From assembly GCA_900553645.1 (NCBI GenBank), contig USEE01000135.1:1-5102 (forward strand): 5,102 nt of DNA, in the 5' to 3' direction. The translations under genes and the position numbers were made by a program. Under the pieces are notes generated by a model, which saw only the letters and a list, made by a program, of their open reading frames with translations, was not told where the DNA came from and made no database searches. Numbering within the stretch: position 1 is the stretch's first letter; each line of letters opens with the position of its first letter. Shown here piece after piece: positions 1-4,734 of the stretch. The DNA comes from an uncultured Eubacteriales bacterium (GTDB lineage Bacteria > Bacillota_A > Clostridia > Christensenellales > Aristaeellaceae).

Positions 1-1
1 C

Positions 2-88
2 GAAGGCACGGCGCAGCCGCTTGTCCTTGACTCGGTGCGCTGGCTGGGCTACCTTCGCAGCGTGCATAACCCAAAAGCTGCACCGTAA
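2..88 (+). CDS. 3' end of an unidentified gene (partial)
   Basis: An open frame enters from the left edge and ends at a TAA at 86-88, giving 28 residues that include the stretch DSVRWLGYLRS and finish in KAAP. The residue mix (W, Y, L, V, D) looks more protein-like than the other + frame that stays open to 92, which is rich in R, C and T. The tail is too short to assign a family. The gene would be convergent with the minus-strand operon that terminates at 173-215. The frame could be chance, and the upstream sequence would settle it. Confidence 0.4.
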   Translation, partial: EGTAQPLVLDSVRWLGYLRSVHNPKAAP

Positions 89-136
89 TTAAGCCCCCAA
101 AGCCGCTCCGCTTGGCGCCTCTGAAAGGGGAACTAA
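89..136. repeat. Short palindromic repeat-like element after the partial gene
   Basis: The segment begins TTAAGCCCCC and ends GGGGAACTAA, so its ends are imperfect inverted copies of each other (TTA-x3-CCCC on both strands). The interior holds CCGCTCCGCTTGGCGCC, with a GCC/GGC pairing and a GGCGCC palindrome. The layout, C-run then short inner stem then CTCTGAAAGGGG, resembles the small imperfect palindromic intergenic repeats common in Clostridia genomes. That similarity is recalled, not searched. It starts directly after the TAA at 86-88 and could help terminate that gene, but no T-run follows. Only one copy is visible in this window. Confidence 0.35.
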
Positions 137-172
137 ACAAAACTACATTCATCAACGCAAGAATACCTATCC

Positions 173-215
173 CAAAACAAAAATCAGGCGACGCACCCAC
201 AAAAGTGCATCGCCT
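173..215 (-). terminator. Rho-independent terminator of the SLOG/membrane-protein operon
   Basis: On the minus strand an 11-bp stem, AGGCGATGCAC paired with GTGCGTCGCCT (one G-T pair), encloses an 8-nt loop and is followed by GATTTTTGTTTTG. The arms are 205-215 and 186-196 and the T-rich tract lies at 173-185. It sits a few bases past the stop codon of the gene ending at 220. No T-run follows on the + strand, so it serves the minus-strand operon. Confidence 0.85.
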
Positions 216-219
216 ACTG

Positions 220-711
220 TCAAATCATAATAGCATGTACATCCAAGTCCCCGCGCAAGGCTCTTAATATAGTTGCGTGCGTACCGCCATGCGTGCCGTT
301 AAACACCGCGATCAGCCGTGTCGAATGCGCGACCATCCACTCATTGCGCCGCATGAAGCATCCCCGAAAGTATTCCGCGCACACGTCCACACTCAGCATC
401 GCCTGCGCGTCGATCGCCGCCGCGCGCGTGCGCCACTTATGCGAAAATGCCTCAGCACTGTTCGTATAGGGGTATGCGCATATCAATTGCACGTCGGGAT
501 GCGTCCTTTTTGCGGCCAGCACTTCCTCGGCGGCGCATATATCCACGCCGCGCGCCATACCACTTATGAATATGTCGTATCCATCCTCAATCGCCGCCTC
601 GATCTCGCACTTCAGCGCTTCACGCAGTTCGTGTTCAGGCATATTGAGCTTATCAGGTCTATGGCCGGTGAAGCAGCAGCACCGCCCGCGGCTAATATCA
701 ATCGCGCTCAT
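220..711 (-). CDS. DUF1273/YpsA-like SLOG-fold protein
   Basis: This is a 163-aa soluble protein with the hallmarks of the YpsA/DUF1273 branch of the SLOG (Rossmann-like, nucleotide-binding) superfamily. The first motif is CCFTGHRPDKL at about 12-22. ISGMARGVD follows at 49-57, a glycine-rich phosphate-binding type loop, then RRNEWMVAHST at 121-131 and NGTHGGTHATI at 138-148. The order and length match small standalone members of the family. Their ligand and role are not firmly known; B. subtilis YpsA has been linked to cell division, and SLOG domains in general are thought to bind nucleotides or nucleotide-derived signals. The ATG at 709-711 lies 3 nt after the stop of the preceding membrane-protein gene, and a weak GGAATAAGG serves as SD, so translation is probably coupled. 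Family confidence is high; the specific function is unknown. Confidence 0.88.
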   Translation of the reverse strand: MSAIDISRGRCCCFTGHRPDKLNMPEHELREALKCEIEAAIEDGYDIFISGMARGVDICAAEEVLAAKRTHPDVQLICAYPYTNSAEAFSHKWRTRAAAIDAQAMLSVDVCAEYFRGCFMRRNEWMVAHSTRLIAVFNGTHGGTHATILRALRGDLDVHAIMI

Positions 712-714
712 GCC

Positions 715-1281
715 TTATTCCAGCGTGCCGTCCAGCATCTCGATAACCCGTATCGCGATGTCCAGCAGCCGCACTCCCGCCTCGGTATCCGCGTCGCCCG
801 CCGACTCAAGCAGCCGCATCAGCTCTTTCAGCGCCGCGTGCTGATCGTCGGTGGTTATCCCGGCTGAGTTCAGCGCGACAAGGCTGCTATCCGCGCTCGC
901 ATCCCTTGCGTCCAGCCTCGCCTGATCGGTCAGCGACTTGAGCCTGAGCGCCAGCGTCGCTCTTGCCCCGCTCAGTGCCAGCGATACCGGCCTGGTATCC
1001 TTCAGCGCAGCATATGCGCCGTGCGATTCGGCCATCAGCAGTCCCGCCGCCTCCGCCCGCGCGCGCAGTGCGTCCACCTTGTCCGCACTGGGGCCTTCGC
1101 CGTGCGTATTCGCCGTGCCGCCGCGCCATACGGGCGCAATCGCGATCAGCCCCGCCACAGCCAGCGCTCCCAGCGAACATGCGTCGAACGTTATACTGGG
1201 CTTTAACAGCCGCATTATCACTATGCTCACGCACAGCATCAGTACAACCAGCCGTGCGGTATTGTCCGTGTTCAACTTCAT
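715..1281 (-). CDS. Two-helix membrane protein of unknown function, operon partner of the SLOG protein
   Basis: I do not recognise a named family. The 188-aa product has two predicted membrane helices close together near the N-terminus (about residues 10-26 and 35-51), joined by a short polar turn. A soluble, largely helical C-terminal region of about 130 residues follows, rich in A, L, R, D and E (for example ALRARAEAAG at 71-80). R10 before helix 1 and R53 after helix 2 suggest both ends face the cytoplasm. No signal-peptide cleavage site or catalytic motif is evident. The frame can extend to an ATG at 1305. I prefer the ATG at 1279-1281 because a G-rich stretch (GGGGGG) lies 7 nt upstream and the candidate promoter would leave almost no leader for the 1305 start; an 8-residue extension remains possible. 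It is the first gene of a two-gene operon with the SLOG gene 3 nt downstream. Confidence 0.72.
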   Translation of the reverse strand: MKLNTDNTARLVVLMLCVSIVIMRLLKPSITFDACSLGALAVAGLIAIAPVWRGGTANTHGEGPSADKVDALRARAEAAGLLMAESHGAYAALKDTRPVSLALSGARATLALRLKSLTDQARLDARDASADSSLVALNSAGITTDDQHAALKELMRLLESAGDADTEAGVRLLDIAIRVIEMLDGTLE

Positions 1282-1317
1282 CGCCGCGCCCCCCAATGCC
1301 GCCATTTTCGCACCAAT

Positions 1318-1346
1318 AGTTTACCATATTTGCCGCGCAGGTGCAA
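1318..1346 (-). promoter_or_regulatory. Candidate sigma-A-type promoter for the membrane-protein/SLOG operon
   Basis: On the minus strand TTGCAC (1341-1346) and TAAACT (1318-1323) are separated by exactly 17 bp. The hexamers match the consensus only moderately (3/6 and 4/6). Transcription would start near 1311, about 30 nt before the preferred ATG at 1281 but only about 6 nt before the alternative ATG at 1305. Confidence 0.4.
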
Positions 1347-1398
1347 CCGCATTGCCGCCCTGCTCACCGTCTTTTAATCCGCCTGTCCATACTTATGC

Positions 1399-1431
1399 AA
1401 AACCGCCGCCCGAATGCGCTCCGGGCGGCGG
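1399..1431 (-). terminator. Rho-independent terminator of the radical SAM gene
   Basis: A perfect 10-bp GC-rich stem (CCGCCGCCCG at 1403-1412 with CGGGCGGCGG at 1422-1431) has a 9-nt loop and is followed on the minus strand by TTTTGCAT. It lies 20 nt past the stop codon at 1451-1453 and isolates this gene from the downstream membrane-protein operon. Confidence 0.85.
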
Positions 1432-1450
1432 ATAATCTGCTTTGATAAAA

Positions 1451-2836
1451 TTACTTTGCGCTGGCCTTATGCTCCTCCATAATGCGGCGGGTGCGTTCGG
1501 CCCATAGCTCGTCCGCGACCGGCTTCCAGTTGTCGGCGGCGTTTTTGCACTTTGCGGACAGGTTATATACGTCCTCCGGGTTCATCAGGTCGGTCGAGTG
1601 CGCGCACGATGCGCATACCATCTCGCTCAGCGCGCCCGGATTGTCCAGCAGCGGACAGGGGCGCAGGTAGTTGCCCGAGAACGGCTGATGGCGGTGATAC
1701 TGCATGAACAGCGGCGACTTGTACGCCTCAAGCAGCGTCTTTTCATGTATGTTGGAGTCGGAGTAGTGAATGAACGCGCACGGCTCTATATCGCCATTGG
1801 CGTTTATGTGCAGGTAGTACCTGCCGCCCGCGATGCAGCCCTTGACATACTCGCCGTCGTTCCAGAAGTCCAGCGTGAACAGCGGCTTGGTCTTGCGCCA
1901 TTGACGCACCTTGCGGTACATAAACTTGCGCTGCTCGGCGTTGACCATCAGCTCCGGCACTGCGTCGGTGCCCACCGGCATGTATGTGAAGAACCACGCA
2001 AACTTACAGCCCCAGTTAATCATCGCGTCGATGTACTCGTCCGAACCGATTACGTCGGTGTTTTTGGAGGTATAGCACACGCTCGCGCCGAACAGCAGTT
2101 TATTGCGCTTTAGTATCTCCATCGCCTTCATGACCGCCTTGAACGTGCCGTCGCCGCGGCGAAAGTCGGTGGCCTCTTCAAAGCCCTCGACGCTTATCGC
2201 GGGCACGAAGTTGCCCACGCGCAGCATATCCTGAGCAAACTCCTCGTCGATCAGGGTAGCGTTGGTGAAGGCCAGAAACATGCAGTCCGGGTGACGCTCG
2301 CACAGCGTGATTATGTCCTTCTTGCGCACAAGCGGTTCGCCGCCCGAGTATATGTACATGAACGTGCCCATCGCGGTGCCCTGCTGTATTATCGATTCCA
2401 GCGTGTCCAGGCTAAGGTTGAGCTTATTGCCGTATTCCGCCGCCCAGCAGCCGGTGCAATGCAGGTTGCACGCGCTGGTGGGGTCCATCAGTATGGCCCA
2501 CGGCACGTTGCAATTATGCTCGGCGCGTACCTTGTCCTGACGCTGGCCGCCGATTATCGTGGCGTTGATTATGAAGTTCTCAAACAGCGCGTGGCGCACC
2601 TTAGGGTCGAGGTCTGTCCATACCGACTTGAGCAGCTTGTACCAGTTACCGTCGGGGTTATCGACTACATTGCGGAACGCGGCCACCTGACCGGGCACGA
2701 TGTGGAGCTTCTTGTCCAGCTTCTCCATCCAGTCCATCAGCTTGGGTATGTTCTCATCCGGATTGTCATCCAGATACTTAATCATTTTCTTCAGACCATA
2801 GGCTTTAATAGTCTCGGTCATAGTCATATCGACCAT
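1451..2836 (-). CDS. Radical SAM enzyme with SPASM-like C-terminal cysteine region
   Basis: This 461-aa protein (numbered from the ATG at 2836) carries the radical SAM signature CNLHCTGC, with C123, C127 and C130 positioned to ligate the SAM-binding 4Fe-4S cluster. SGGEP at 164-168 is the usual SAM-amino-group motif. A roughly 110-residue helical N-terminal extension precedes the barrel. The C-terminal part has C334, then HINANGDIEPCAF (343-355, C353), C394, a CxxC pair (C408/C411) and C430. This is a divergent SPASM/twitch-like set that probably binds one or more auxiliary clusters. Radical SAM enzymes cleave SAM reductively to a 5'-deoxyadenosyl radical; SPASM members often modify peptides or enzymes, but no precursor peptide gene is adjacent and the substrate is unknown. 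The frame extends to a TTG at 2851, but that codon overlaps the SD GGAGG, so the ATG 8 nt downstream is the real start. It appears monocistronic, bracketed by terminators at 1399-1431 and 3001-3036. Confidence 0.93.
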   Translation of the reverse strand: MVDMTMTETIKAYGLKKMIKYLDDNPDENIPKLMDWMEKLDKKLHIVPGQVAAFRNVVDNPDGNWYKLLKSVWTDLDPKVRHALFENFIINATIIGGQRQDKVRAEHNCNVPWAILMDPTSACNLHCTGCWAAEYGNKLNLSLDTLESIIQQGTAMGTFMYIYSGGEPLVRKKDIITLCERHPDCMFLAFTNATLIDEEFAQDMLRVGNFVPAISVEGFEEATDFRRGDGTFKAVMKAMEILKRNKLLFGASVCYTSKNTDVIGSDEYIDAMINWGCKFAWFFTYMPVGTDAVPELMVNAEQRKFMYRKVRQWRKTKPLFTLDFWNDGEYVKGCIAGGRYYLHINANGDIEPCAFIHYSDSNIHEKTLLEAYKSPLFMQYHRHQPFSGNYLRPCPLLDNPGALSEMVCASCAHSTDLMNPEDVYNLSAKCKNAADNWKPVADELWAERTRRIMEEHKASAK

Positions 2837-2841
2837 CGTGA

Positions 2842-2849
2842 TTTCCTCC
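2842..2849 (-). promoter_or_regulatory. Strong ribosome binding site that fixes the radical SAM start
   Basis: On the minus strand GGAGGAAA is followed by an ATG at 2834-2836, with 8 nt between GGAGG and the start codon. The longest open frame would begin at a TTG overlapping this SD, so the ATG is the correct start. Confidence 0.85.
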
Positions 2850-2900
2850 AATCGTTATCCTGCGCATAGACATATGATAGCGGTTGGCGGAAAAAAAGTC

Positions 2901-2926
2901 ATTATACACCAGCTGAATCGTGTCAT
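2901..2926 (-). promoter_or_regulatory. Promoter P1 of the radical SAM gene (consensus -10)
   Basis: A perfect TATAAT lies at 2901-2906 on the minus strand. The -35 region is weak: ATGACA (2921-2926) is a good hexamer but only 14 bp away, while TTATGA lies at 16 bp. This implies dependence on an activator or on the neighbouring dyad. The start would fall near 2894, giving a leader of about 58 nt before the ATG at 2836. Confidence 0.55.
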
Positions 2927-2937
2927 AATTTCTGACA
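2921..2937. promoter_or_regulatory. Operator-like dyad TGTCA-N7-TGACA in the radical SAM promoter region
   Basis: The 17-bp sequence TGTCATAATTTCTGACA has perfect 5-bp inverted arms around a 7-bp AT-rich centre. A third TGTCA at 2949-2953 makes a second dyad with the arm at 2933-2937. The site covers the -35 region of P1 and the -10 of P2, where a dimeric regulator would act. No regulator gene is adjacent, so the binding protein is unknown and the dyad could be chance. Confidence 0.35.
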
Positions 2938-2954
2938 GGCACTTCAAATGTCAA
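2925..2954 (-). promoter_or_regulatory. Possible second, upstream promoter P2 of the radical SAM gene
   Basis: A perfect TTGACA (2949-2954) is followed after 18 bp by AATTAT (2925-2930, 4/6 match to TATAAT) on the minus strand. A T-run of seven lies immediately upstream. P2 would overlap P1, its -10 falling where the P1 -35 should be. The weak -10 leaves this tentative. Confidence 0.3.
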
Positions 2955-3000
2955 AAAAACGTATAGAAACGATTCACTGTCCAGATATGTTGTGTTGATA

Positions 3001-3036
3001 GAAACAAAATGCCGCGCCTGAACATTTAGGCGCGGC
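3001..3036 (-). terminator. Rho-independent terminator of the SGNH hydrolase gene
   Basis: A 9-bp stem (GCCGCGCCT at 3011-3019 with AGGCGCGGC at 3028-3036) encloses an 8-nt loop and is followed on the minus strand by ATTTTGTTTC. It lies about 20 nt after the stop at 3056-3058 and separates this gene from the radical SAM gene. Confidence 0.85.
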
Positions 3037-3055
3037 GAATTACTTACCATAAATT

Positions 3056-3763
3056 TTAGTGCATCAGCATTGTGTCCAGCAGCATACCCGCGAACATGCC
3101 GTGCATTACGCGGCTGGGGTGGTTTATGTGGTTGGCCAGCAGCGCGGTGGTGTCTATGCCCGACTGCTTCATGGCCTGCCAGCGGTCGTAGCAGTCGCAC
3201 AGCGCCACGCCCATCTCGGCGCACAGCCGGCGCGCCGCGTTCATGTATTCGTCCATAGTGCCGTCGGTCTGATACTTTATGCAGTCCTCGGCGGCTTTTT
3301 TGAACTTCTGCACGGTTTCGGGCGCGTAGTATTCGTTCATCATGTTGGGGGTCATGAATATTACTTCGCTGCCCGCCGCCTTCAGCCGCGTGAATATATC
3401 TCTGAGTGCGATCACATACCGCCCCACGCCGTCCGGCCCGCCGTGCACATCGTTCAGGCCAAAGCATACAACAGTTAGATCGGGCTTGTGCGACAGTACG
3501 TCGCGCTCCAGCCGATCCGCGCCGCGCGGCGCGCCGCCGCCGTTTACGCCCGCATTGATTATGTTCACGGTCGCATTGGGGCATATGCCCGTCAGCATCC
3601 GCCTGAGCTGGGCGTGATATACATTATCGAAGTCGAATGTATAGCCGGTTTCGGATATTTCAAACACGCCGTGGGTCACGCTGTCGCCCAGAAACGCTAT
3701 CGTGGGCGCTTGGTTTTCGTTTGGGTTTTCGCCCGCCAGAGCCAGCTTTCGTATTATATCCAT
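3056..3763 (-). CDS. SGNH/GDSL-family hydrolase (probable esterase/lipase fold)
   Basis: Numbered from the ATG at 3763 the product is 235 aa. SGNH blocks appear in order: FLGDSVTHG (about 24-32; nucleophile Ser28), NAGVNGGGAPRGADRL (about 70-85; oxyanion Gly), FGLND (about 101-105; oxyanion Asn) and NHINHPS (about 211-217), where His215 fits the catalytic His of block V. Members hydrolyse ester or acetyl groups on lipids, carbohydrates or cell-wall polymers; the substrate here is unknown. The residue three before the catalytic His, usually Asp (DxxH), is His212, so the acidic triad member is absent or elsewhere. There is no signal peptide or membrane helix, so the enzyme is probably cytoplasmic. 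The open frame runs up to a GTG at 3811, but a perfect TATAAT occupies those codons, so the ATG at 3761-3763 after AAAGGCGGCAGG is preferred. It is transcribed alone. Confidence 0.9.
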   Translation of the reverse strand: MDIIRKLALAGENPNENQAPTIAFLGDSVTHGVFEISETGYTFDFDNVYHAQLRRMLTGICPNATVNIINAGVNGGGAPRGADRLERDVLSHKPDLTVVCFGLNDVHGGPDGVGRYVIALRDIFTRLKAAGSEVIFMTPNMMNEYYAPETVQKFKKAAEDCIKYQTDGTMDEYMNAARRLCAEMGVALCDCYDRWQAMKQSGIDTTALLANHINHPSRVMHGMFAGMLLDTMLMH

Positions 3764-3802
3764 GAATGCCTGCCGCCTTTCGAAAGATAGTTTTCTGCGC
3801 AT

Positions 3803-3831
3803 ATTATACACCGGCGCGTCGCGCTTGTCAT
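3803..3831 (-). promoter_or_regulatory. Sigma-A-type promoter of the SGNH hydrolase gene
   Basis: On the minus strand ATGACA (3826-3831, 5/6 match to TTGACA) and TATAAT (3803-3808, perfect) are separated by 17 bp, a near-consensus promoter. Transcription should begin near 3796, leaving a leader of about 33 nt before the ATG at 3763. This rules out translation from the upstream GTG or ATG at 3811/3802. Confidence 0.78.
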
Positions 3832-3956
3832 TTGGTTTTTTGCGGCGGGCAAAAAAGGAGATGTGAAAAACGCGTCCGCAGCAGGCATGATCAAAACCCG
3901 AAAGGCGGCAGACCTGCTTTGCCGCGCTTTATTTCGCAATTGAGCGGCGATGCTTC

Positions 3957-3985
3957 TTGTGCTTCTTCGGATATTCGTATACAAT
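3957..3985 (+). promoter_or_regulatory. Candidate promoter of the sigma-factor operon
   Basis: TTGTGC (3957-3962) and TACAAT (3980-3985, 5/6) are separated by 17 bp and lie in an AT-rich patch within otherwise GC-rich sequence. Transcription from about 3992 would give a leader of roughly 190 nt. The -35 match is only 3/6. I see no clear ECF-type -35/-10 pair that would show autoregulation. Confidence 0.45.
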
Positions 3986-4062
3986 ATATTATATCGAGTA
4001 CTATGTATGCCTGGGCGCGGTATTGACGGTATCAGGAGCGCTATCTCCATTCGCAAGGCGTG

Positions 4063-4142
4063 CCGCCGCCGGTACGCATCGAAGCGGCGGGTAAACCGAT
4101 ACTGCGCCTAAGGCCGCCCCCCGGCGCGCGCCGGTTCGGGCG
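4063..4142 (+). promoter_or_regulatory. Structured GC-rich leader upstream of the sigma gene
   Basis: Two hairpins are visible. The first pairs CCGCCGC (4063-4069) with GCGGCGG (4084-4090). The second has an outer CGCCC/GGGCG stem (4115-4119 with 4138-4142) around a perfect 14-bp palindrome CCGGCGCGCGCCGG (4121-4134). GGCGG at 4086-4090 could instead pair with CCGCC at 4114-4118, so the two folds are partly exclusive. Only a broken T-rich stretch (CCCTTTGCATTTT) follows, so this is at best a weak attenuator. It matches no riboswitch class I know. Confidence 0.35.
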
Positions 4143-4169
4143 TCCCTTTGCATTTTAAACAGCCGCAAA

Positions 4170-4180
4170 AAAGGAAGTGA
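4170..4180 (+). promoter_or_regulatory. Ribosome binding site that fixes the sigma-factor start
   Basis: AAAGGAAGTGA aligns with the extended anti-SD complement AAAGGAGGTGA with one mismatch and sits 8 nt (from GGAAG) before the ATG at 4186. The longer frame starts at a GTG that lies inside this site, so that start is rejected. Confidence 0.75.
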
Positions 4181-4185
4181 ACGGT

Positions 4186-4734
4186 ATGGCCTGCGACGAG
4201 GCGTTCTACTGCCAGTATATTGACGGCGATGACGCGGGGCTGGAGGCGCTGATGGAAAAATACGGCGCGCCGCTGACCATGTATATCGACGGCTATCTGC
4301 ACGACGTTCACGAGGCCGAGGAACTGATGCTGGACGTATTTGCATATCTGTTCACCAAAAAGCCGCGCATACGGGACGGCGGCTTCAAGGCGTATCTATA
4401 TAAGGCGGCGCGGCACATGGCGCTGCGCCGCAAAAGCAGGCGGAAGCGCCTGTTCAGCCTGAACGATCTGTCAAACGCGCCGGACGGGCGGCTGCTGGCG
4501 GAGGAGGTCATACGGACTAAGGAGCGAAACCGCCTGCTGCACTTCTGCATGGGTGAAATTAACCCGGACTATCGGGAGGTACTTTATCTGACCTATTTCG
4601 AGGGTATGAGCTACGCGCAGGCGGCGGAGGTCACGGGAAAGACGGTAAAGCAGGTCACAAACATGGTGTACCGTGGAAAAGAGAGCCTGCGCAGGCGACT
4701 GGAACGGGAGGGAATTACAAATGCGGAGCCATGA
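4186..4734 (+). CDS. ECF-type RNA polymerase sigma factor
   Basis: This 182-aa protein has the two-domain plan of extracytoplasmic-function (group IV) sigma-70 factors. Region 2 spans about residues 8-85. It includes EAEELMLDVFAYLF (42-55), the core-binding helix equivalent to the usual DAED-x-x-Q-x-x-F, and FKAYLYKAARHMALRR (67-82), where -10 recognition is expected. Region 4 spans about 115-175: NPDYREVLYLTYFEGMSYAQ, then a helix-turn-helix through TGKTVKQVTNMVYRGKESL (about 150-168) that would read the -35 element. Region 3 is absent, as expected for ECFs. A basic linker RRKSRRKR (81-88) joins the halves. The protein would redirect RNA polymerase to a small regulon in response to a signal. 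Its 3' end overlaps the next gene by 14 nt. I chose the ATG at 4186 because the longer GTG start overlaps the SD. Confidence 0.92.
   Translation: MACDEAFYCQYIDGDDAGLEALMEKYGAPLTMYIDGYLHDVHEAEELMLDVFAYLFTKKPRIRDGGFKAYLYKAARHMALRRKSRRKRLFSLNDLSNAPDGRLLAEEVIRTKERNRLLHFCMGEINPDYREVLYLTYFEGMSYAQAAEVTGKTVKQVTNMVYRGKESLRRRLEREGITNAEP
4706..4714 (+). promoter_or_regulatory. Ribosome binding site inside the sigma gene for the membrane-protein gene
   Basis: GGGAGGGAA lies within the 3' end of the sigma coding sequence, with GGAGG 9 nt before the ATG at 4721. This strong site sets the start of the membrane-protein gene 16 codons downstream of the longest frame's ATG at 4673, which has no comparable SD. 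Confidence 0.8.

Larger units (their letters stand above)
3764..4185. other. Divergent intergenic region of 422 bp without a convincing gene
   Basis: This region separates the minus-strand hydrolase from the + strand sigma operon. It contains the hydrolase promoter (3803-3831), an A/T palindrome TTTTTTGC-GGCGG-GCAAAAAA (3836-3856), an SD-like AAAAAAGGAG (3851-3860) with only a 26-codon GTG-led frame after it, a candidate + promoter (3957-3985) and GC-rich foldable sequence (4063-4142). An 86-codon + frame across 3766-4026 has no SD, starts inside the hydrolase leader and contains the promoters, so I do not call it a gene. Confidence 0.6.

Noticed and set aside
887..1327. Minus-strand 146-codon frame overlapping the 2TM membrane-protein gene
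   Set aside because: It is extremely rich in G, A and R, has no domain, and is a shifted reading of the membrane-protein gene and its leader.
2837..2851. TTG-initiated extension of the radical SAM protein
   Set aside because: The extension codons consist of the SD GGAGG and its spacer, so the ATG at 2836 is the start.
2291..2869. Long + strand frame antisense to the radical SAM gene
   Set aside because: It is a GC-driven shadow with no SD or recognisable domain, and the minus-strand gene has complete family motifs.
2805..3050. Minus-strand frame giving a protein-like stretch of about 80 residues between the hydrolase and radical SAM genes
   Set aside because: It has no SD before the ATG at 3050, runs through a clear terminator hairpin and a TATAAT promoter, and overlaps the start of the radical SAM gene. 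Its residue mix reflects AT-rich intergenic DNA.
3764..3811. GTG- or ATG-initiated N-terminal extension of the SGNH hydrolase
   Set aside because: The first codons are the perfect -10 box TATAAT, and the mRNA would start downstream of them.
3766..4026. + strand 86-codon frame in the divergent intergenic region
   Set aside because: It has no SD, low-complexity basic/cysteine composition, and contains the promoters of both flanking units.
4121..4142. GC-rich hairpin as a rho-independent terminator
   Set aside because: The T-rich stretch after it is broken (CCCTTTGCATTTT) and no gene ends upstream on the + strand, so a weak attenuator is the most that can be said.
4673..4720. N-terminal extension of the two-helix membrane protein
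   Set aside because: A strong SD (GGGAGGGAA, 4706-4714) points to the ATG at 4721. The upstream ATG lacks an SD and lies deep inside the sigma gene.
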